64,000 bases of DNA. Origin: Leucobacter coleopterorum. GTDB lineage: Bacteria; Actinomycetota; Actinomycetes; Actinomycetales; Microbacteriaceae. Position numbers and translations under genes: made by a program. Shown here in pieces: positions 8,440 through 18,604 of the stretch; the stretch's first letter is position 1; every line of letters starts with the position of its first letter. The notes under the pieces were generated by a model. It had not been told where the DNA came from, did no database searches, and saw only the letters and a program-made list of their open reading frames with translations. The stretch is from contig NZ_CP049933.1 of the NCBI RefSeq assembly GCF_011382985.1, forward strand, positions 1,612,001 through 1,676,000, written 5' to 3'.

Positions 8440-9444
8440 ATGGCTCAACTGAATCAGCCCACCGGGCCCGCTTTTACGCGGTTGCTCTCCGTGGGAGCTG
8501 CACGCGGAGAACTGAACGTTCCGAACGAAGACATCATTGGTCCCATTGATTCCTCTGACGAGTGGATCCGCCAGCGGACCGGCATCATTCAGCGCCGTCG
8601 CGCCGGTGCAGACGTTGAGGCGGTTGATCTCGCGGTCGCCGCAGGTGAAGAGGCCATTGAGCGTTCGGGACTGAAGCGCGAAGACATCGACGGTGTCATC
8701 ATCTCGACGATCTCAAACGTTGCGGTGACCCCCTCGATGGCCGCGCTGGCAGCATATCGCCTCGGGCTCACCCCCGCCGCCGCGTTTGATATCTCTGCAG
8801 CTTGTGCCGGTTACGTGTATGGCGTTGCCCAGGCCGATAGTCTCGTGCGATCCGGAACCTGCAAAAACGTGCTGGTTATCGGTGCCGAGAAGCTCTCTGA
8901 GATCATCGACCCCACCGACCGCAGCATTTCGTTTTTGCTTGCCGACGGTGCGGGTGCGGTTGTTGTTGGGCCGAGCGACCACACGGGGATCGGCCCGACC
9001 GTGTGGGGTTCCGACGGTGAGAAGTGGGACGCGATCAGCGTCACCTCCAAGTTCCAGGAGTACCGCCACGGCAACGGTGAGATCCCGTGGCCCACGCTGC
9101 GCCAGGACGGCCAGACCGTGTTCCGCTGGGCAGTGTGGGAGATGGCGAAGGCCGCGCGCCGCACGCTTGAGGAGTCCGGTGTCGAGGCCTCGGACCTCGC
9201 GGCGTTTATTCCACACCAGGCCAACATGCGTATTGTTGACGAGTTTGCGAAGCAGCTGAAGCTGCCCGAGAGCGTTATTGTCGCCCGCGACATCGAAATG
9301 CAGGGCAATACCTCGGCGGCCTCGATCCCGCTCGCAATGCACGCACTGCTTGAGGAACACCCCGAGCTTTCGGGCGGCCTCGCGCTCACGATCGGCTTTG
9401 GCGCCGGACTCGTGTATGGCGCACAGATCGTCGAATTGCCGTAG
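8440..9444 (+). CDS. fabH: Beta-ketoacyl-ACP synthase III
   Basis: Condenses an acyl-CoA primer with malonyl-ACP, starting each fatty acid. In related actinobacteria the primers are often branched, which would set anteiso/iso lipids. The 334 residues show the thiolase fold with Cys122 (in SAACAGYVYG), His (in FIPHQANMRI) and Asn (in GNTSAAS). ATG 8440 follows AAAGGAACTCGCAG with good spacing. It is the second gene of the fab cluster; a 65-bp gap to acpP may hold an internal promoter. Confidence 0.95.
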   Translation: MAQLNQPTGPAFTRLLSVGAARGELNVPNEDIIGPIDSSDEWIRQRTGIIQRRRAGADVEAVDLAVAAGEEAIERSGLKREDIDGVIISTISNVAVTPSMAALAAYRLGLTPAAAFDISAACAGYVYGVAQADSLVRSGTCKNVLVIGAEKLSEIIDPTDRSISFLLADGAGAVVVGPSDHTGIGPTVWGSDGEKWDAISVTSKFQEYRHGNGEIPWPTLRQDGQTVFRWAVWEMAKAARRTLEESGVEASDLAAFIPHQANMRIVDEFAKQLKLPESVIVARDIEMQGNTSAASIPLAMHALLEEHPELSGGLALTIGFGAGLVYGAQIVELP

Positions 9445-9451
9445 CGGAACC

Positions 9452-9478
9452 TCGACACTGACTACAAACCCGTAGAAT
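9452..9478 (+). promoter_or_regulatory. Possible internal promoter for acpP
   Basis: TCGACA (9452-9457) and TAGAAT (9473-9478) are 15 bp apart in the fabH-acpP gap. The spacing is a little short. ACP is usually needed in much larger amounts than the enzymes, which would explain an extra promoter. Confidence 0.35.
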
Positions 9479-9509
9479 CTTCCAGAACCTAACACAAAGG
9501 AGAAACAGA

Positions 9510-9758
9510 ATGGCATTCAGCAACGAAGAGGTACTCGCGGGACTCGCGGAGCTCATCAACGACGAGACCGGTATCGCGGCTGACGTTGTTGCACTCGACA
9601 AGTCCTTCACCGACGATCTTGACATCGACTCAATCTCGATGATGACCATCGTCGTCAACGCAGAAGAGAAGTTCGACGTGAAGATCCCCGACGAAGAGGT
9701 CAAGAACCTCAAGACCGTTGGCGACGCAGTCGACTTCATCGTTAAGGCTCAGGCCTAG
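9510..9758 (+). CDS. acpP: Acyl carrier protein
   Basis: An 82-residue acidic four-helix carrier whose phosphopantetheine arm holds growing acyl chains. The attachment serine is Ser41 in DDLDIDSIS, at the start of helix II. ATG 9510 follows a strong AAAGGAG ribosome-binding site. It lies between fabH and fabF, the usual order in actinobacteria. A stable hairpin directly after its stop could favour acpP over fabF expression. Confidence 0.96.
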   Translation: MAFSNEEVLAGLAELINDETGIAADVVALDKSFTDDLDIDSISMMTIVVNAEEKFDVKIPDEEVKNLKTVGDAVDFIVKAQA

Positions 9759-9768
9759 CTTTATTATC

Positions 9769-9793
9769 GGGAGGCGGGAATACCCCGCCTCCC
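9769..9793 (+). terminator. Hairpin between acpP and fabF
   Basis: GGGAGGCGGG (9769-9778) pairs with CCCGCCTCCC (9784-9793), a 10-bp GC-rich stem with a 5-nt loop. No U run follows, so it is more likely a partial terminator or an RNA-stability/processing element than a full stop. A plausible role is keeping acpP mRNA above fabF mRNA. Confidence 0.5.
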
Positions 9794-9844
9794 AACACAC
9801 CCTCTTTATTCATCGGACCACACGATCACGCGGAGCACATACAC

Positions 9845-11082
9845 ATGACGAAGAAGATTGTCGTTACTGGTATCGGCGCGACGTCGCCCATTGGCGGCAC
9901 GGCCCGAGAGAGCTGGGATGCGCTGCTCGCAGGCGCCTCCGGTGCTCGCACACTTGAGTACGAATGGGTATCTCAGTACGAGCTGCCCGTGCACTTCGCC
10001 GCTGAGGCGATTGTGCGACCAGAAGAAGTACTTGCCCGGCCTGTCGCAAAGCGACTCGACCCGTCAGCTCAGTTCGCTCTGATCGCCGCGATGGAGGCTT
10101 TTGCAGACGCGGGCTCCCCCGAACTTCCCTCAGAGCGTCTCGGCGTTGACTGGGCCACCGGTATCGGTGGGCTATGGTCGCTGCTCGATGCCTGGGACAC
10201 ACTCCGCGAAAAGGGCCCGCGTCGCGTCATGCCGCTGACCGTGCCCATGCTGATGCCCAACGCGCCCTCGGCTGCGGTCTCCATGCACTTCGAGGCGCGC
10301 GCGTACGCTCGCACGGTTGCATCGGCCTGCGCCTCAAGCACCGAGTCGTTGGTCAACGCTTACGAGCACCTGCAGGCTGGCTACGCCGACGTCGTTATCG
10401 CGGGTGGTTCCGAGTCCGCGCTCCACCCGATTACGCTGGCCGCGTTCTCATCGATGCAGGCACTATCAAAGCGCAACGACGATCCTGGTACCGCTTCACG
10501 GCCGTACTCTATCGACCGCGACGGCTTTGTGATGGGCGAGGGTGCTGCCGCGCTCGTGCTTGAGACCGAGGAGCACGCGCTCGCTCGTGGTGCCCGCATT
10601 TACGCCGAGATCGCCGGCGGTGGTGTGACCGCCGATTCATACCACATCACGGCCCCGAGCCCGAGGGTAAGGGTGCAAGCCGCGCTGTGCGTATGGCACT
10701 GTCGCAGGCCGGCGCGTCGGTCGATGAGGTCACTCACATCAACGCGCACGCCACATCAACCCCAACTGGCGACATCGCCGAATACGGTGCCCTGCGTTCT
10801 ATCTTTGGCGATCGGGTTGACTCGATTCCGGTCTCGGCAACCAAGGGTGCAACGGGTCACCTGCTCGGTGGCACGGGCGCGCTCGAGGCCGTGTTCACGG
10901 TGCTCGCGGTGCAGAATCGTGTCGCTCCCCCGACCATCAACATCTCCGAGCAGGATCCCGAGATCCCGCTCACTATTTCAGGTCAGCCGATTCCGCTCGG
11001 TGATGGGCCGCAGCTGGCCATCTCGAACTCGTTTGGGTTCGGTGGGCACAATGCTGTGGTAGCTATTCGCTCGGTCGATTAG
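9845..11082 (+). CDS. fabF: Beta-ketoacyl-ACP synthase II, frameshifted
   Basis: Elongating condensing enzyme of fatty-acid synthesis, about 412 residues after repair. Active-site Cys162 is in ASACASSTES; the two histidines are in HATSTPTGD and in GATGHLLGGTGA; the C-terminal SNSFGFGGHN loop is present. The frame breaks in the C run at 10653-10656 (TAP...PEGK), and adding one C restores the standard KAS sequence across the junction. ATG 9845 follows a GGAG-like site. It ends the fab cluster; a strong terminator follows within 30 bp. Confidence 0.93.
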
Positions 11083-11107
11083 GGATCAGCGAGCCGCAAC
11101 AAACTGC

Positions 11108-11163
11108 AACGGCTTCATGCTTCTCAGCGCTACGCGCTACCTTAGAAGCATGAAGCCGTTTTT
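11108..11163 (+). terminator. Strong terminator of the fab operon
   Basis: Perfect 17-bp arms at 11108-11124 and 11144-11160, with a 19-nt loop, run into TTTTT at 11159-11163: a classic Rho-independent terminator 25 bp after fabF. Unusually, the right arm contains the ATG (11150) of the next gene, and the loop contains that gene's likely -10 box. Confidence 0.85.
11138..11143 (+). promoter_or_regulatory. -10 box TACCTT, leaderless start
   Basis: TACCTT is followed by exactly 6 nt and then ATG 11150. Transcription would begin at or next to the start codon, so the mRNA would lack the left arm of the hairpin and the terminator could not fold in it. Confidence 0.5.
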
Positions 11164-11923
11164 GCTCGTGACCTCGCGCGGTGAGGATGACGTTGCTGCC
11201 GAAGAGCACGCTGCCTACTGTCGGTTGACGGGCCTGCTCCCCGAAGAACTTGTATGGTGCCGAATTGATAGGGAACCACTCGGCAACATCGACTTCTCGG
11301 AGTATTCGGGCATCATTCTTGCGGGCAGCCCCTTCACTGTGAGTGAGCCGAACGAGCGTAAGTCTGCGACGGAACTGCGGGTGGAGCGTGAGCTCGCCGC
11401 TCTGCTCGATGAAGTGATTGAGCGCGACTTTCCCTTTCTCGGGGTTTGTTACGGGATCGGCACTATCGGCGCACACCAAGGTGCGCGGGTTGATCGAACC
11501 TTCGGTGAACCATCGCAGGCCGTACGTATCACGCTCACTACCGAGGGGCGCATGGATCCGCTGTTCCGCGAACTACCCGGCTCCTTCGACGCCTTCGTCG
11601 GCCATAAGGAAGCCGTGAGCGAGGTGCCCTCCAGTATTACGGTGCTGGCAGGATCCGCGACGTGTCCGGTGCAGGCGTTTCGAGTCGGGCGTAATGTATA
11701 TGCGACCCAGTTTCACCCTGAGTTGGACACCGCTTCGTTCACAGATCGTGTGCGCACCTACGCACACCACGGTTACTTCGACCCGGTTGAGGTTGAAGCG
11801 ATCGTGGAGTGCGCCGAGCGAGCTGACGTGCGTGCGTCTCACATGGTGCTGGGGCGCTTTATCGAGGAGTACCTGGCTTCGCTTCCCTCATTTGGCTATT
11901 CTGCCTATTCGAAGAGCGCCTGA
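11150..11923 (+). CDS. Class I glutamine amidotransferase-like protein
   Basis: A 257-residue stand-alone GATase domain of the GuaA N-terminal type. It has a nucleophilic Cys100 in GVCYGIG, a His-Pro-Glu triad in TQFHPELD, and an oxyanion-type GSP loop near residue 59. Such orphan proteins are usually annotated GMP-synthase-like; the amide acceptor is unknown. ATG 11150 (MKPFLLVTSRGED) is chosen; a longer frame would start inside the terminator hairpin. No ribosome-binding site precedes it, consistent with a leaderless mRNA. It converges on dps with a 2-bp gap. Confidence 0.8.
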   Translation: MKPFLLVTSRGEDDVAAEEHAAYCRLTGLLPEELVWCRIDREPLGNIDFSEYSGIILAGSPFTVSEPNERKSATELRVERELAALLDEVIERDFPFLGVCYGIGTIGAHQGARVDRTFGEPSQAVRITLTTEGRMDPLFRELPGSFDAFVGHKEAVSEVPSSITVLAGSATCPVQAFRVGRNVYATQFHPELDTASFTDRVRTYAHHGYFDPVEVEAIVECAERADVRASHMVLGRFIEEYLASLPSFGYSAYSKSA

Positions 11924-11925
11924 GC

Positions 11926-12414
11926 CTAGCCTGCGTAGTGCGAGAACATAAACCAGCGATCTTTGTCGAGTTGCTGAGCAATCGCAATAACGATGTCCTG
12001 GCTTACCGGATCCAAATCGTCAAGACCCTTCACGGCCTTGTACACCGTCTCGATTACTGCGTCGAGCTGAGCAACAATCTCGCGCACCGTAACGTCCGAC
12101 CGCTGAAATCCGTCCGTGAGGATCGGTGTTGTGGTGCGCGCCGCAACAGTAGAGATACGAGCGTCAACAGGAAGACCCAGCGCAACGATTCGCTCCGCGA
12201 CGGTGTCTGATGCGTCCTGCGCATGCGCTACGATCTCGTCCAGGAACTCGTGCACGCCAACAAAGTTCTCGCCACGGACATGCCAGTGTGCCTGCTTGCC
12301 GTTGACCGCGAGTGCGACGAGGTCGTGCACAACAGGACTCAGAAACTGAGCAACTCCGCTCGGGCGACCGAGATCACCCTGTGCGGCTGGGACTTGAATC
12401 TGCTTGGTGGCCAT
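11926..12414 (-). CDS. dps: Dps-family DNA-protecting ferritin
   Basis: A 162-residue starvation/oxidative-stress ferritin that assembles as a dodecamer, oxidises Fe(II) with peroxide and shields DNA. The inter-subunit ferroxidase residues are visible in KQAHWHVRG and in HEFLDEIVAHAQDASDTVAERI. The N-terminus is short with few Lys residues, so DNA binding through the tail is not obvious. ATG 12414 follows GGGGAG. The 150 bp upstream carries its promoter region, with nothing else recognisable. Confidence 0.92.
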   Translation of the reverse strand: MATKQIQVPAAQGDLGRPSGVAQFLSPVVHDLVALAVNGKQAHWHVRGENFVGVHEFLDEIVAHAQDASDTVAERIVALGLPVDARISTVAARTTTPILTDGFQRSDVTVREIVAQLDAVIETVYKAVKGLDDLDPVSQDIVIAIAQQLDKDRWFMFSHYAG

Positions 12415-12561
12415 TGAGAACTCCCCTTCTTCGGTCGGTCATTCGAACTACCTCAACGGTACGCGTATGTTCTGTGACGGCGCAAGCAAGGCGAGGCTAG
12501 GCTAATCAGCATGAGGGAGGTGCCACGCACGCTACGTGTAGCTTGTTTGAGGCGTACACCA

Positions 12562-13515
12562 CTAGTCGTCCGTGGGTTCAGCAGCTTCTTCTAAAGCAGA
12601 AGCCCCGGACTGCGGGTGATACTTTGCGAGACCGAGCACACCAGTCACCGCGAGTGCGCCCGAAACTATGAATCCGATGACGGCCCAGAGCGGTGCCCCC
12701 GCCGCCTCGCCGAGCACAATGATGCCAATCAGCACAGCAACAATTGGGTCGATGACGGTAAGCCCCGCAACCACGAGATCGGGTGGGCCCGACGAGTAGG
12801 CGTTTTGCACAAAAACCATGCCGAGCAGGGCACCCACGATCAGGGCAGCAACACAGGTCCAGGTGAGCCATTCAAACTCGCCCTGCTGTAGCCGACCGAG
12901 CACCACCTTCGCGAAAGTAGCCACAAAGCCGTAGAGCACTCCCGCACCAACAATATAAATCAGCGCAATGCCCGCATGACGGAACAGCAAAAAGAGAACC
13001 AACGCAGCAACCAGCACACAGCCGAAAGTGATCAGAATCACAATCAGCTTGGTGTCGGTGACCTTGCTGTCTGAGGTAGTGAAGGCCGCGATCGTCACGA
13101 AGATAACGATGCCGGCAACGGCGAGCCCAATTGAACTCTTGACTCGTTTGTCGAGTTTTACCCCGCTTATGCGAGAGTTGAGGATCGAAGTTATTACCAA
13201 CCCAACAACACCAATTGGTTGGACGATGATGATCGGTGACAGCGAGAGTGACGCGATCTGAAACACCACTGCGAGGCCCAGAAACGACGTGCCGATGACC
13301 CAGGAGGGTCTTTTCAACAGGCTCACAATGTGGTTGAACGAGAGCCCAGCCCCTGCGCTCTGCCCAACAATACGTTCAACTTTGTTGAGGCCGCGAGACT
13401 GATACTGCGCTCCAAATGCGAGCAGCACTGCCCCTACGAGCGCCAGCGGAATCCCCAAGAACTGTTTGGGGTCGAGTGTGGTCACATCGGAGAGGTGAGC
13501 GGTGAGTTCAAACAC
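12562..13515 (-). CDS. DMT-superfamily membrane protein (EamA/NIPA-like)
   Basis: A 317-residue integral membrane protein with about nine or ten hydrophobic helices spread from residue 18 to 305, arranged as two similar halves as in drug/metabolite transporters. The substrate is unknown; the fold resembles NIPA-type and EamA proteins. GTG 13515 lies 6 bp after the gmk stop, so it is the last gene of the pyr transcript. A role connected to nucleotides is only suggested by this position. Confidence 0.75.
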   Translation of the reverse strand: MFELTAHLSDVTTLDPKQFLGIPLALVGAVLLAFGAQYQSRGLNKVERIVGQSAGAGLSFNHIVSLLKRPSWVIGTSFLGLAVVFQIASLSLSPIIIVQPIGVVGLVITSILNSRISGVKLDKRVKSSIGLAVAGIVIFVTIAAFTTSDSKVTDTKLIVILITFGCVLVAALVLFLLFRHAGIALIYIVGAGVLYGFVATFAKVVLGRLQQGEFEWLTWTCVAALIVGALLGMVFVQNAYSSGPPDLVVAGLTVIDPIVAVLIGIIVLGEAAGAPLWAVIGFIVSGALAVTGVLGLAKYHPQSGASALEEAAEPTDD

Positions 13516-13521
13516 GAGCGT

Positions 13522-14430
13522 CTATCCTCGCATCAGTTCAACGAGGCGCAAAGCCGCTCGGGGCACCTCGTCGTTCACAATAATCTCGTCAAATTCCTCG
13601 GCAGACGCAAGCTCAACCTTGGCTGTTTCAAGGCGCCGGGTGCGCTCTTCCTCGTCCTCAGTGCCTCGCCCGACAAGGCGATCTACGAGCTCATCCCAAC
13701 TCGGAGGTGCCAGAAACACAAGTCGTGCTTCGGGCATGCTCGCACGCACCTGGCGCGCACCCTGCAGATCGATTTCCAAGAGCATCAACTCGTTAGCCTC
13801 GCCCGCCGCGAGCACGGGTCCGCGCGGCGTGCCGTAGCGGTACTTGTTGTGCACGGTGGCCCACTCGAGCAGCTCGTCGGCTGCGAGCATACGGTCAAAT
13901 CCCTCATCGTCAACGAAGAAGTAGTGCTGTCCCTCGACCTCACCAGGACGAGGCGGTCGGGTCGTCGCAGAAACCGACAGCCGCACCTCGGGGTAATGAT
14001 CGCGGATGTAGGCTGCAACGGTTCCCTTGCCAACCGCGGTGGGCCCGGCGAGCACGGTCAACGGCGGGCGCTCACCCGCGGGAATCACGCCGAGCCGATC
14101 CCGAACAAACCCTTCAATGCGCTCGCGCTGCAGCTTGCCAAGACCGCCGAGGCGTTTCTTGTCTGAGATATCAAGACTATCCAGCAGGCGGACCAGCTTT
14201 GTAGCACCGATTGCAGGAAACGACAGCAAGAAGTCGGTGATGCGAAGTGTCGCCGCGGGAGTACCCGGAACAAGCGACTGCTCAAGCACCCGCAACGGAG
14301 AGATCTCACCACTTCGCAGGCGCTGTTTCAGATCTGCACGAGCGCGTCGTGCAGCGATCGCTGCACGGTTCGCCGCAATACGATCCACCTCTGGCATCGC
14401 CGCCGCGTTTGAAGCAGTGCTGCTCGTCAT
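13522..14430 (-). CDS. gmk: Guanylate kinase fused to an mIHF domain
   Basis: Phosphorylates GMP to GDP. This 302-residue protein is about 100 residues longer than a normal Gmk. Residues 20-114 match mycobacterial integration host factor ([12 protein letters not shown] near residue 27, [12 protein letters not shown] near residue 92), the protein encoded next to gmk in mycobacteria. The kinase follows, with P-loop GPTAVGKGT (129-137), GMP-binding [11 protein letters not shown], and LLEIDLQGA. No stop or frame change separates the parts. ATG 14430 lies 2 bp after the pyrF stop. The fusion could tie DNA binding to nucleotide supply or simply keep both parts equimolar; internal initiation giving a shorter kinase is possible. 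Confidence 0.9.
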   Translation of the reverse strand: MTSSTASNAAAMPEVDRIAANRAAIAARRARADLKQRLRSGEISPLRVLEQSLVPGTPAATLRITDFLLSFPAIGATKLVRLLDSLDISDKKRLGGLGKLQRERIEGFVRDRLGVIPAGERPPLTVLAGPTAVGKGTVAAYIRDHYPEVRLSVSATTRPPRPGEVEGQHYFFVDDEGFDRMLAADELLEWATVHNKYRYGTPRGPVLAAGEANELMLLEIDLQGARQVRASMPEARLVFLAPPSWDELVDRLVGRGTEDEEERTRRLETAKVELASAEEFDEIIVNDEVPRAALRLVELMRG

Positions 14431-14432
14431 CG

Positions 14433-15290
14433 TTATCCCTTCGAAACCGTCAGGGCTGTTGCGATTGTTTCCGCTCGAACACGAACGCGCTCGGCAAGCC
14501 CTGCGGCTCCCCCAGCTAATACGCTGCGCGACTCACTAGCAAGAAGCGCCCACCCCAGCCCACCAAATGTGTGAGCCGCATCTTCAATTCTTGCACCCTG
14601 ATAGCCAAAACCGGGTGCGAGTACTGGGAGAGCCGGTTTTGCAGGCGGCAGTGTCACGTCGATGCCGAAGTCAATAAGGTTCAGCGTCGCGCCAAGCACG
14701 ACGCCGATCGAGTTGACATGAGTGTCGTGTGGCGACTTGAAAGCGAGTGCGTCATCAACCACGGCTTGCGCGACCATGCGGCCGTCCTCCCGCACAGCAC
14801 GCTGTACCTCGCGAGCCTCCGAGTTGGAGGTCGCTGCGAGCACAAACAGGCCCTTGCCGTGGTCACGCACCAGGTCGAAGGCACCCGACAGACTACCAAA
14901 GCCCTGGTATGCCCCCACAGTCATCGCGTCGGCCTCAAGCGGGGATCCCGGGGTCAGCCAGGCTTCGGCGTACGCCGCAAAGCTCGAGCCGATGTCGCCA
15001 CGCTTCACGTCGGCGATCACGAGCACTCCGGACTCACGCGCATCGGCAAGTACCCGCTCAAGTGCGACGTACCCAGCTGAACCAAAGCGCTCGAAAAACG
15101 CGATCTGCGGCTTTACACACGCGGCGACTCCCGCTGCGGCTGCGACAACCTCGCGGCCCATCCGCTCGGCTCCCGCGGCGGCATCGTCGAGACCCCAGTC
15201 GGCGAGTAGGGGCGCATGCGGGTCGATCCCCACGCACAGGTGCCGCTTGGCCGCCAGTTCGGCGGCCAAGCGATTCGAGAACGTCTCCAT
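14433..15290 (-). CDS. pyrF: Orotidine 5'-phosphate decarboxylase
   Basis: Last step to UMP: decarboxylates OMP. The 285 residues are typical of the longer PyrF subfamily 2 of actinobacteria. The active-site Lys is in [13 protein letters not shown], with the substrate-binding [14 protein letters not shown] segment further on. ATG 15290 lies 2 bp after the carB stop, so the genes are probably translationally coupled. It is followed 2 bp later by gmk. Confidence 0.95.
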   Translation of the reverse strand: METFSNRLAAELAAKRHLCVGIDPHAPLLADWGLDDAAAGAERMGREVVAAAAGVAACVKPQIAFFERFGSAGYVALERVLADARESGVLVIADVKRGDIGSSFAAYAEAWLTPGSPLEADAMTVGAYQGFGSLSGAFDLVRDHGKGLFVLAATSNSEAREVQRAVREDGRMVAQAVVDDALAFKSPHDTHVNSIGVVLGATLNLIDFGIDVTLPPAKPALPVLAPGFGYQGARIEDAAHTFGGLGWALLASESRSVLAGGAAGLAERVRVRAETIATALTVSKG

Positions 15291-15292
15291 GC

Positions 15293-18200
15293 TTACGCGC
15301 CCACGGTCTGTGGTGCCAACAATGCGGCATCACGATCAGCCTGATACTCCTGCAGCGACTTCACGTCGAAGCCCGCGCTCTGCGCAGAGATCGCGCCAAC
15401 GGCGGCAGACAGCTCAGAAACCGTCGTAAAGATCGGCTTGTCAGCGGCAACCGCGGCCGCGCGGATCTCATAACCGTCTGCGCGCGCGTCGCTGCCGGAG
15501 CCCGAGGGTGTGTTGATGATCATGTCGACCTCACCGCTGTTGATGAGGTCAACGATCGTCTCACCCTCGCTGTGTTTCGAGTGCTTGCGCACGGTCTCAG
15601 ACTTGATTCCGTTTCGCGCAAGCACCACTTGAGTACCCTGGGTTGCGAGGATCCGGTAGCCAAGCTCCTGCAGCCGCAGCGCGGGCAGCACGATGGCGCG
15701 CTTATCGCGATCCGCAACCGAGAGGAACACGGTGCCCGAGGTTGGCAGTTCGCTGCCCGCGGCCGACTGGCTCTTGGCGAACGCCGTCGGGAAGTCGCGG
15801 TCCATGCCCATAACCTCGCCGGTCGAGCGCATCTCGGGACCGAGCAGCGAATCTACAACAAGGCCCTCGTGCGTGCGGAAGCGTTTGAACGGCAGCACCG
15901 CTTCTTTCACAGCGATCGGCGCGTCAATAGGAGTGCGTGATCCGTCACGCTCAGGCAACAGACCGAGGTCGATGAGCTGCTGAATAGTCTCGCCTGCCAT
16001 CACGCGCGAGGCCGCCTTAGCGAGCGGGATCCCGAGCGCCTTTGACACGAACGGCACGGTACGTGACGCCCGCGGGTTTGCCTCGAGCACGTAGAGCACA
16101 CCCTGCGCAATTGCGAACTGCACGTTCAGCAGGCCGCGCACGCCGAGACCCGCGGCGATACCGTGGGTGGCCTCGCGCACGCGGTTGATCTGATCGTGAC
16201 CGAGGGTTACGGGTGGCAGCGTGCAGCTGGAGTCACCCGAGTGCACACCCGCCTCTTCAATGTGCTCCATGATGCCGCCGACGTACAGCTGTTCGCCGTC
16301 GTAGAGCGCGTCAACATCGATCTCGATCGCATCGTCGAGGAAGCGGTCAACAAGCAGCGGGTGGCCGGGGCCGACCAGCGCGTGGCCCTCGATGCGGTCG
16401 AAGTAGCCGTGCAGCGAAGCCGTGTCGTACACGATCTCCATGCCGCGGCCACCGAGCACAAACGACGGGCGCACGAGCACCGGGTAGCCGATCTCTTCGG
16501 CGACGCGGATCGCGCCATCCTTGTCGATGGCAGTGCCGTTGCGAGGCGAGGCGAGACCGGCCTGCTCCAAAATGCCTGAGAACGCGCCCCGCTCCTCGGC
16601 AAGGTCGATTGCCTCTGGGGTGGTGCCGAGAATCGGGATCCCCGCGTCCTTCAGCGGCTGCGCGAGCCCGAGGGCCGTCTGTCCGCCGAGCTGCACCACC
16701 ACGCCGAGCAGTTCACCCGAGGCCTGCTCTGCGTAGATAACCTCGAGCACATCTTCGAGCGTCAGCGGCTCAAAGTAGAGGCGATCGCTCGTGTCGTAGT
16801 CGGTCGAGACCGTCTCGGGGTTGCAGTTGATCATGATGGTCTCGTAGCCCGCTTCAGAGAGGGCAAACGAGGCGTGCACGCAGGAGTAATCGAACTCGAC
16901 ACCCTGGCCGATACGGTTCGGGCCGGATCCCAAGATCACGACCTTCTTGCGATCGGACGGCGTGACCTCGGTCTCGAGGTCGTATGAGGAGTAGTGGTAC
17001 GGCGTGAGCGCCGGGAACTCCCCCGCGCAGGTGTCGACGGTCTTGTAGACGGGGCGCAGCCCGAGTCCGTGGCGCAGGCCGCGAACCTCGGACTCCGAGA
17101 TGCCGCGAATCGCCGCGATCTGCACGTCAGAGAAGCCGTGATCCTTCGCCTCACGCAGCACCTCGAGGGTAAGCAGCGGCGCGGTCTTCACCATCTCGGC
17201 GACCTCGTTGATCAGCACAATCTGGTCGAGGAACCACGGATCAATCGCCGTCTCGGCGAACACCTGGTCGATCGTAGCTCCCAGGCGCAGCGCCTGCTGC
17301 ACGTCGACGATGCGGCCGTCGGTCGGGCGGCCGATCGTGGAGAGCAGGTCCTCAACAGAGCGCGTCTGCTCGCCCCAGTGGAACGAGCTGCCGCGCTTCT
17401 CAAGCGAGCGCAGCGACTTCTGCAGCGCCGTCGTAAAGTTACGGCCAATCGCCATCGCCTCGCCCACCGACTTCATGGTCGTGGTGAGGGTGTCGTCGGC
17501 GGCCGGGAACTTCTCAAACGCAAACCGCGGTGCCTTCACAACCACGTAGTCGATCGTCGGCTCGAAGCTCGCCGGGGTCTTCTGCGTGATGTCGTTCGGG
17601 ATCTCGTCGAGGCGGTAGCCGAGGGCCAGCTTCGCGGCGATCTTCGCGATCGGAAAGCCGGTGGCCTTCGAAGCGAGTGCCGACGAGCGCGAGACGCGCG
17701 GGTTCATCTCGATGACGATGATGCGCCCGGTCTTCGGATCGATCGCGTACTGAATGTTACAGCCGCCGGTATCAACGCCCACCCGACGGATGATGTCGAT
17801 GCCGATGTCGCGCAACTTCTGGAACTCACGGTCGGTCAGCGTCAGCGCGGGCGCCACGGTGATCGAGTCACCCGTGTGCACGCCCACCGCGTCGACGTTC
17901 TCGATGGAGCAGACGACCACCGTGTTGTCGGAGGTGTCGCGCATGAGCTCAAGCTCGTACTCTTTCCAGCCGAGGATCGACTCCTCGAGCAGTACCTCGG
18001 TGGTCGGGCTGTAGTGCAGACCGTCACCGACGATGCGCACGAGTTCTTCTTCGGTGTAGGCGAAGCCCGAGCCGAGGCCGCCCATCGTGTACGAGGGGCG
18101 CACGACCAGCGGGTAGCCCAGGTCCTTAGCGAATTCTTTCGCCTCTTCAAGCGTGTGTGCGATGTGTGAGCGAGCAACGTCTGCGCCCGACTCGATCACG

Positions 18201-18604
18201 AGATCCTTGAAGATCTGGCGATCCTCACCTCGCTGAATCGCTTCGACCTTCGCGCCGATCAGCTCAACATTGTGCTTCGCGAGGATGCCCTTGTCGTGCA
18301 GCTCGATCGCCGCATTGAGTGCGGTCTGGCCGCCGAGAGTCGGCAGGATCGCGTCGGGCTTCTCCTTGATGATGATCGACTCGATCACCTCGGAAGTGAT
18401 CGGCTCGACGTAGGTCGCGTCGGCGAAGTCGGGATCGGTCATGATCGTGGCCGGGTTCGAGTTCACGAGGATCACGCGGACCCCCTCCTCGCGCAGCACG
18501 CGGCACGCCTGGGTACCGGAGTAGTCGAACTCGCAGGCCTGACCGATGACGATCGGGCCGGAGCCGATAACGAGAACTGAATTAATGTCTGAGCGCTTGG
18601 GCAT
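15293..18604 (-). CDS. carB: Carbamoyl-phosphate synthase large subunit
   Basis: Makes carbamoyl phosphate from bicarbonate, ATP and the ammonia delivered by CarA, for pyrimidines and arginine. At 1103 residues it has the normal duplicated ATP-grasp architecture: the first half opens with [25 protein letters not shown] residues and the second repeats [18 protein letters not shown]-terminal MGS-like allosteric domain (RILATQGTQ region) follows. ATG 18604 ([12 protein letters not shown]) overlaps the carA stop by one base (TAATG), so upstream in-frame starts are rejected. Confidence 0.97.
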   Translation of the reverse strand: MPKRSDINSVLVIGSGPIVIGQACEFDYSGTQACRVLREEGVRVILVNSNPATIMTDPDFADATYVEPITSEVIESIIIKEKPDAILPTLGGQTALNAAIELHDKGILAKHNVELIGAKVEAIQRGEDRQIFKDLVIESGADVARSHIAHTLEEAKEFAKDLGYPLVVRPSYTMGGLGSGFAYTEEELVRIVGDGLHYSPTTEVLLEESILGWKEYELELMRDTSDNTVVVCSIENVDAVGVHTGDSITVAPALTLTDREFQKLRDIGIDIIRRVGVDTGGCNIQYAIDPKTGRIIVIEMNPRVSRSSALASKATGFPIAKIAAKLALGYRLDEIPNDITQKTPASFEPTIDYVVVKAPRFAFEKFPAADDTLTTTMKSVGEAMAIGRNFTTALQKSLRSLEKRGSSFHWGEQTRSVEDLLSTIGRPTDGRIVDVQQALRLGATIDQVFAETAIDPWFLDQIVLINEVAEMVKTAPLLTLEVLREAKDHGFSDVQIAAIRGISESEVRGLRHGLGLRPVYKTVDTCAGEFPALTPYHYSSYDLETEVTPSDRKKVVILGSGPNRIGQGVEFDYSCVHASFALSEAGYETIMINCNPETVSTDYDTSDRLYFEPLTLEDVLEVIYAEQASGELLGVVVQLGGQTALGLAQPLKDAGIPILGTTPEAIDLAEERGAFSGILEQAGLASPRNGTAIDKDGAIRVAEEIGYPVLVRPSFVLGGRGMEIVYDTASLHGYFDRIEGHALVGPGHPLLVDRFLDDAIEIDVDALYDGEQLYVGGIMEHIEEAGVHSGDSSCTLPPVTLGHDQINRVREATHGIAAGLGVRGLLNVQFAIAQGVLYVLEANPRASRTVPFVSKALGIPLAKAASRVMAGETIQQLIDLGLLPERDGSRTPIDAPIAVKEAVLPFKRFRTHEGLVVDSLLGPEMRSTGEVMGMDRDFPTAFAKSQSAAGSELPTSGTVFLSVADRDKRAIVLPALRLQELGYRILATQGTQVVLARNGIKSETVRKHSKHSEGETIVDLINSGEVDMIINTPSGSGSDARADGYEIRAAAVAADKPIFTTVSELSAAVGAISAQSAGFDVKSLQEYQADRDAALLAPQTVGA

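Noticed and set aside
16994..18169. Long antisense frame in carB (391 codons)
   Set aside because: Shadow of carB codon bias, composition rich in Arg/Leu/Val/His with no family match.
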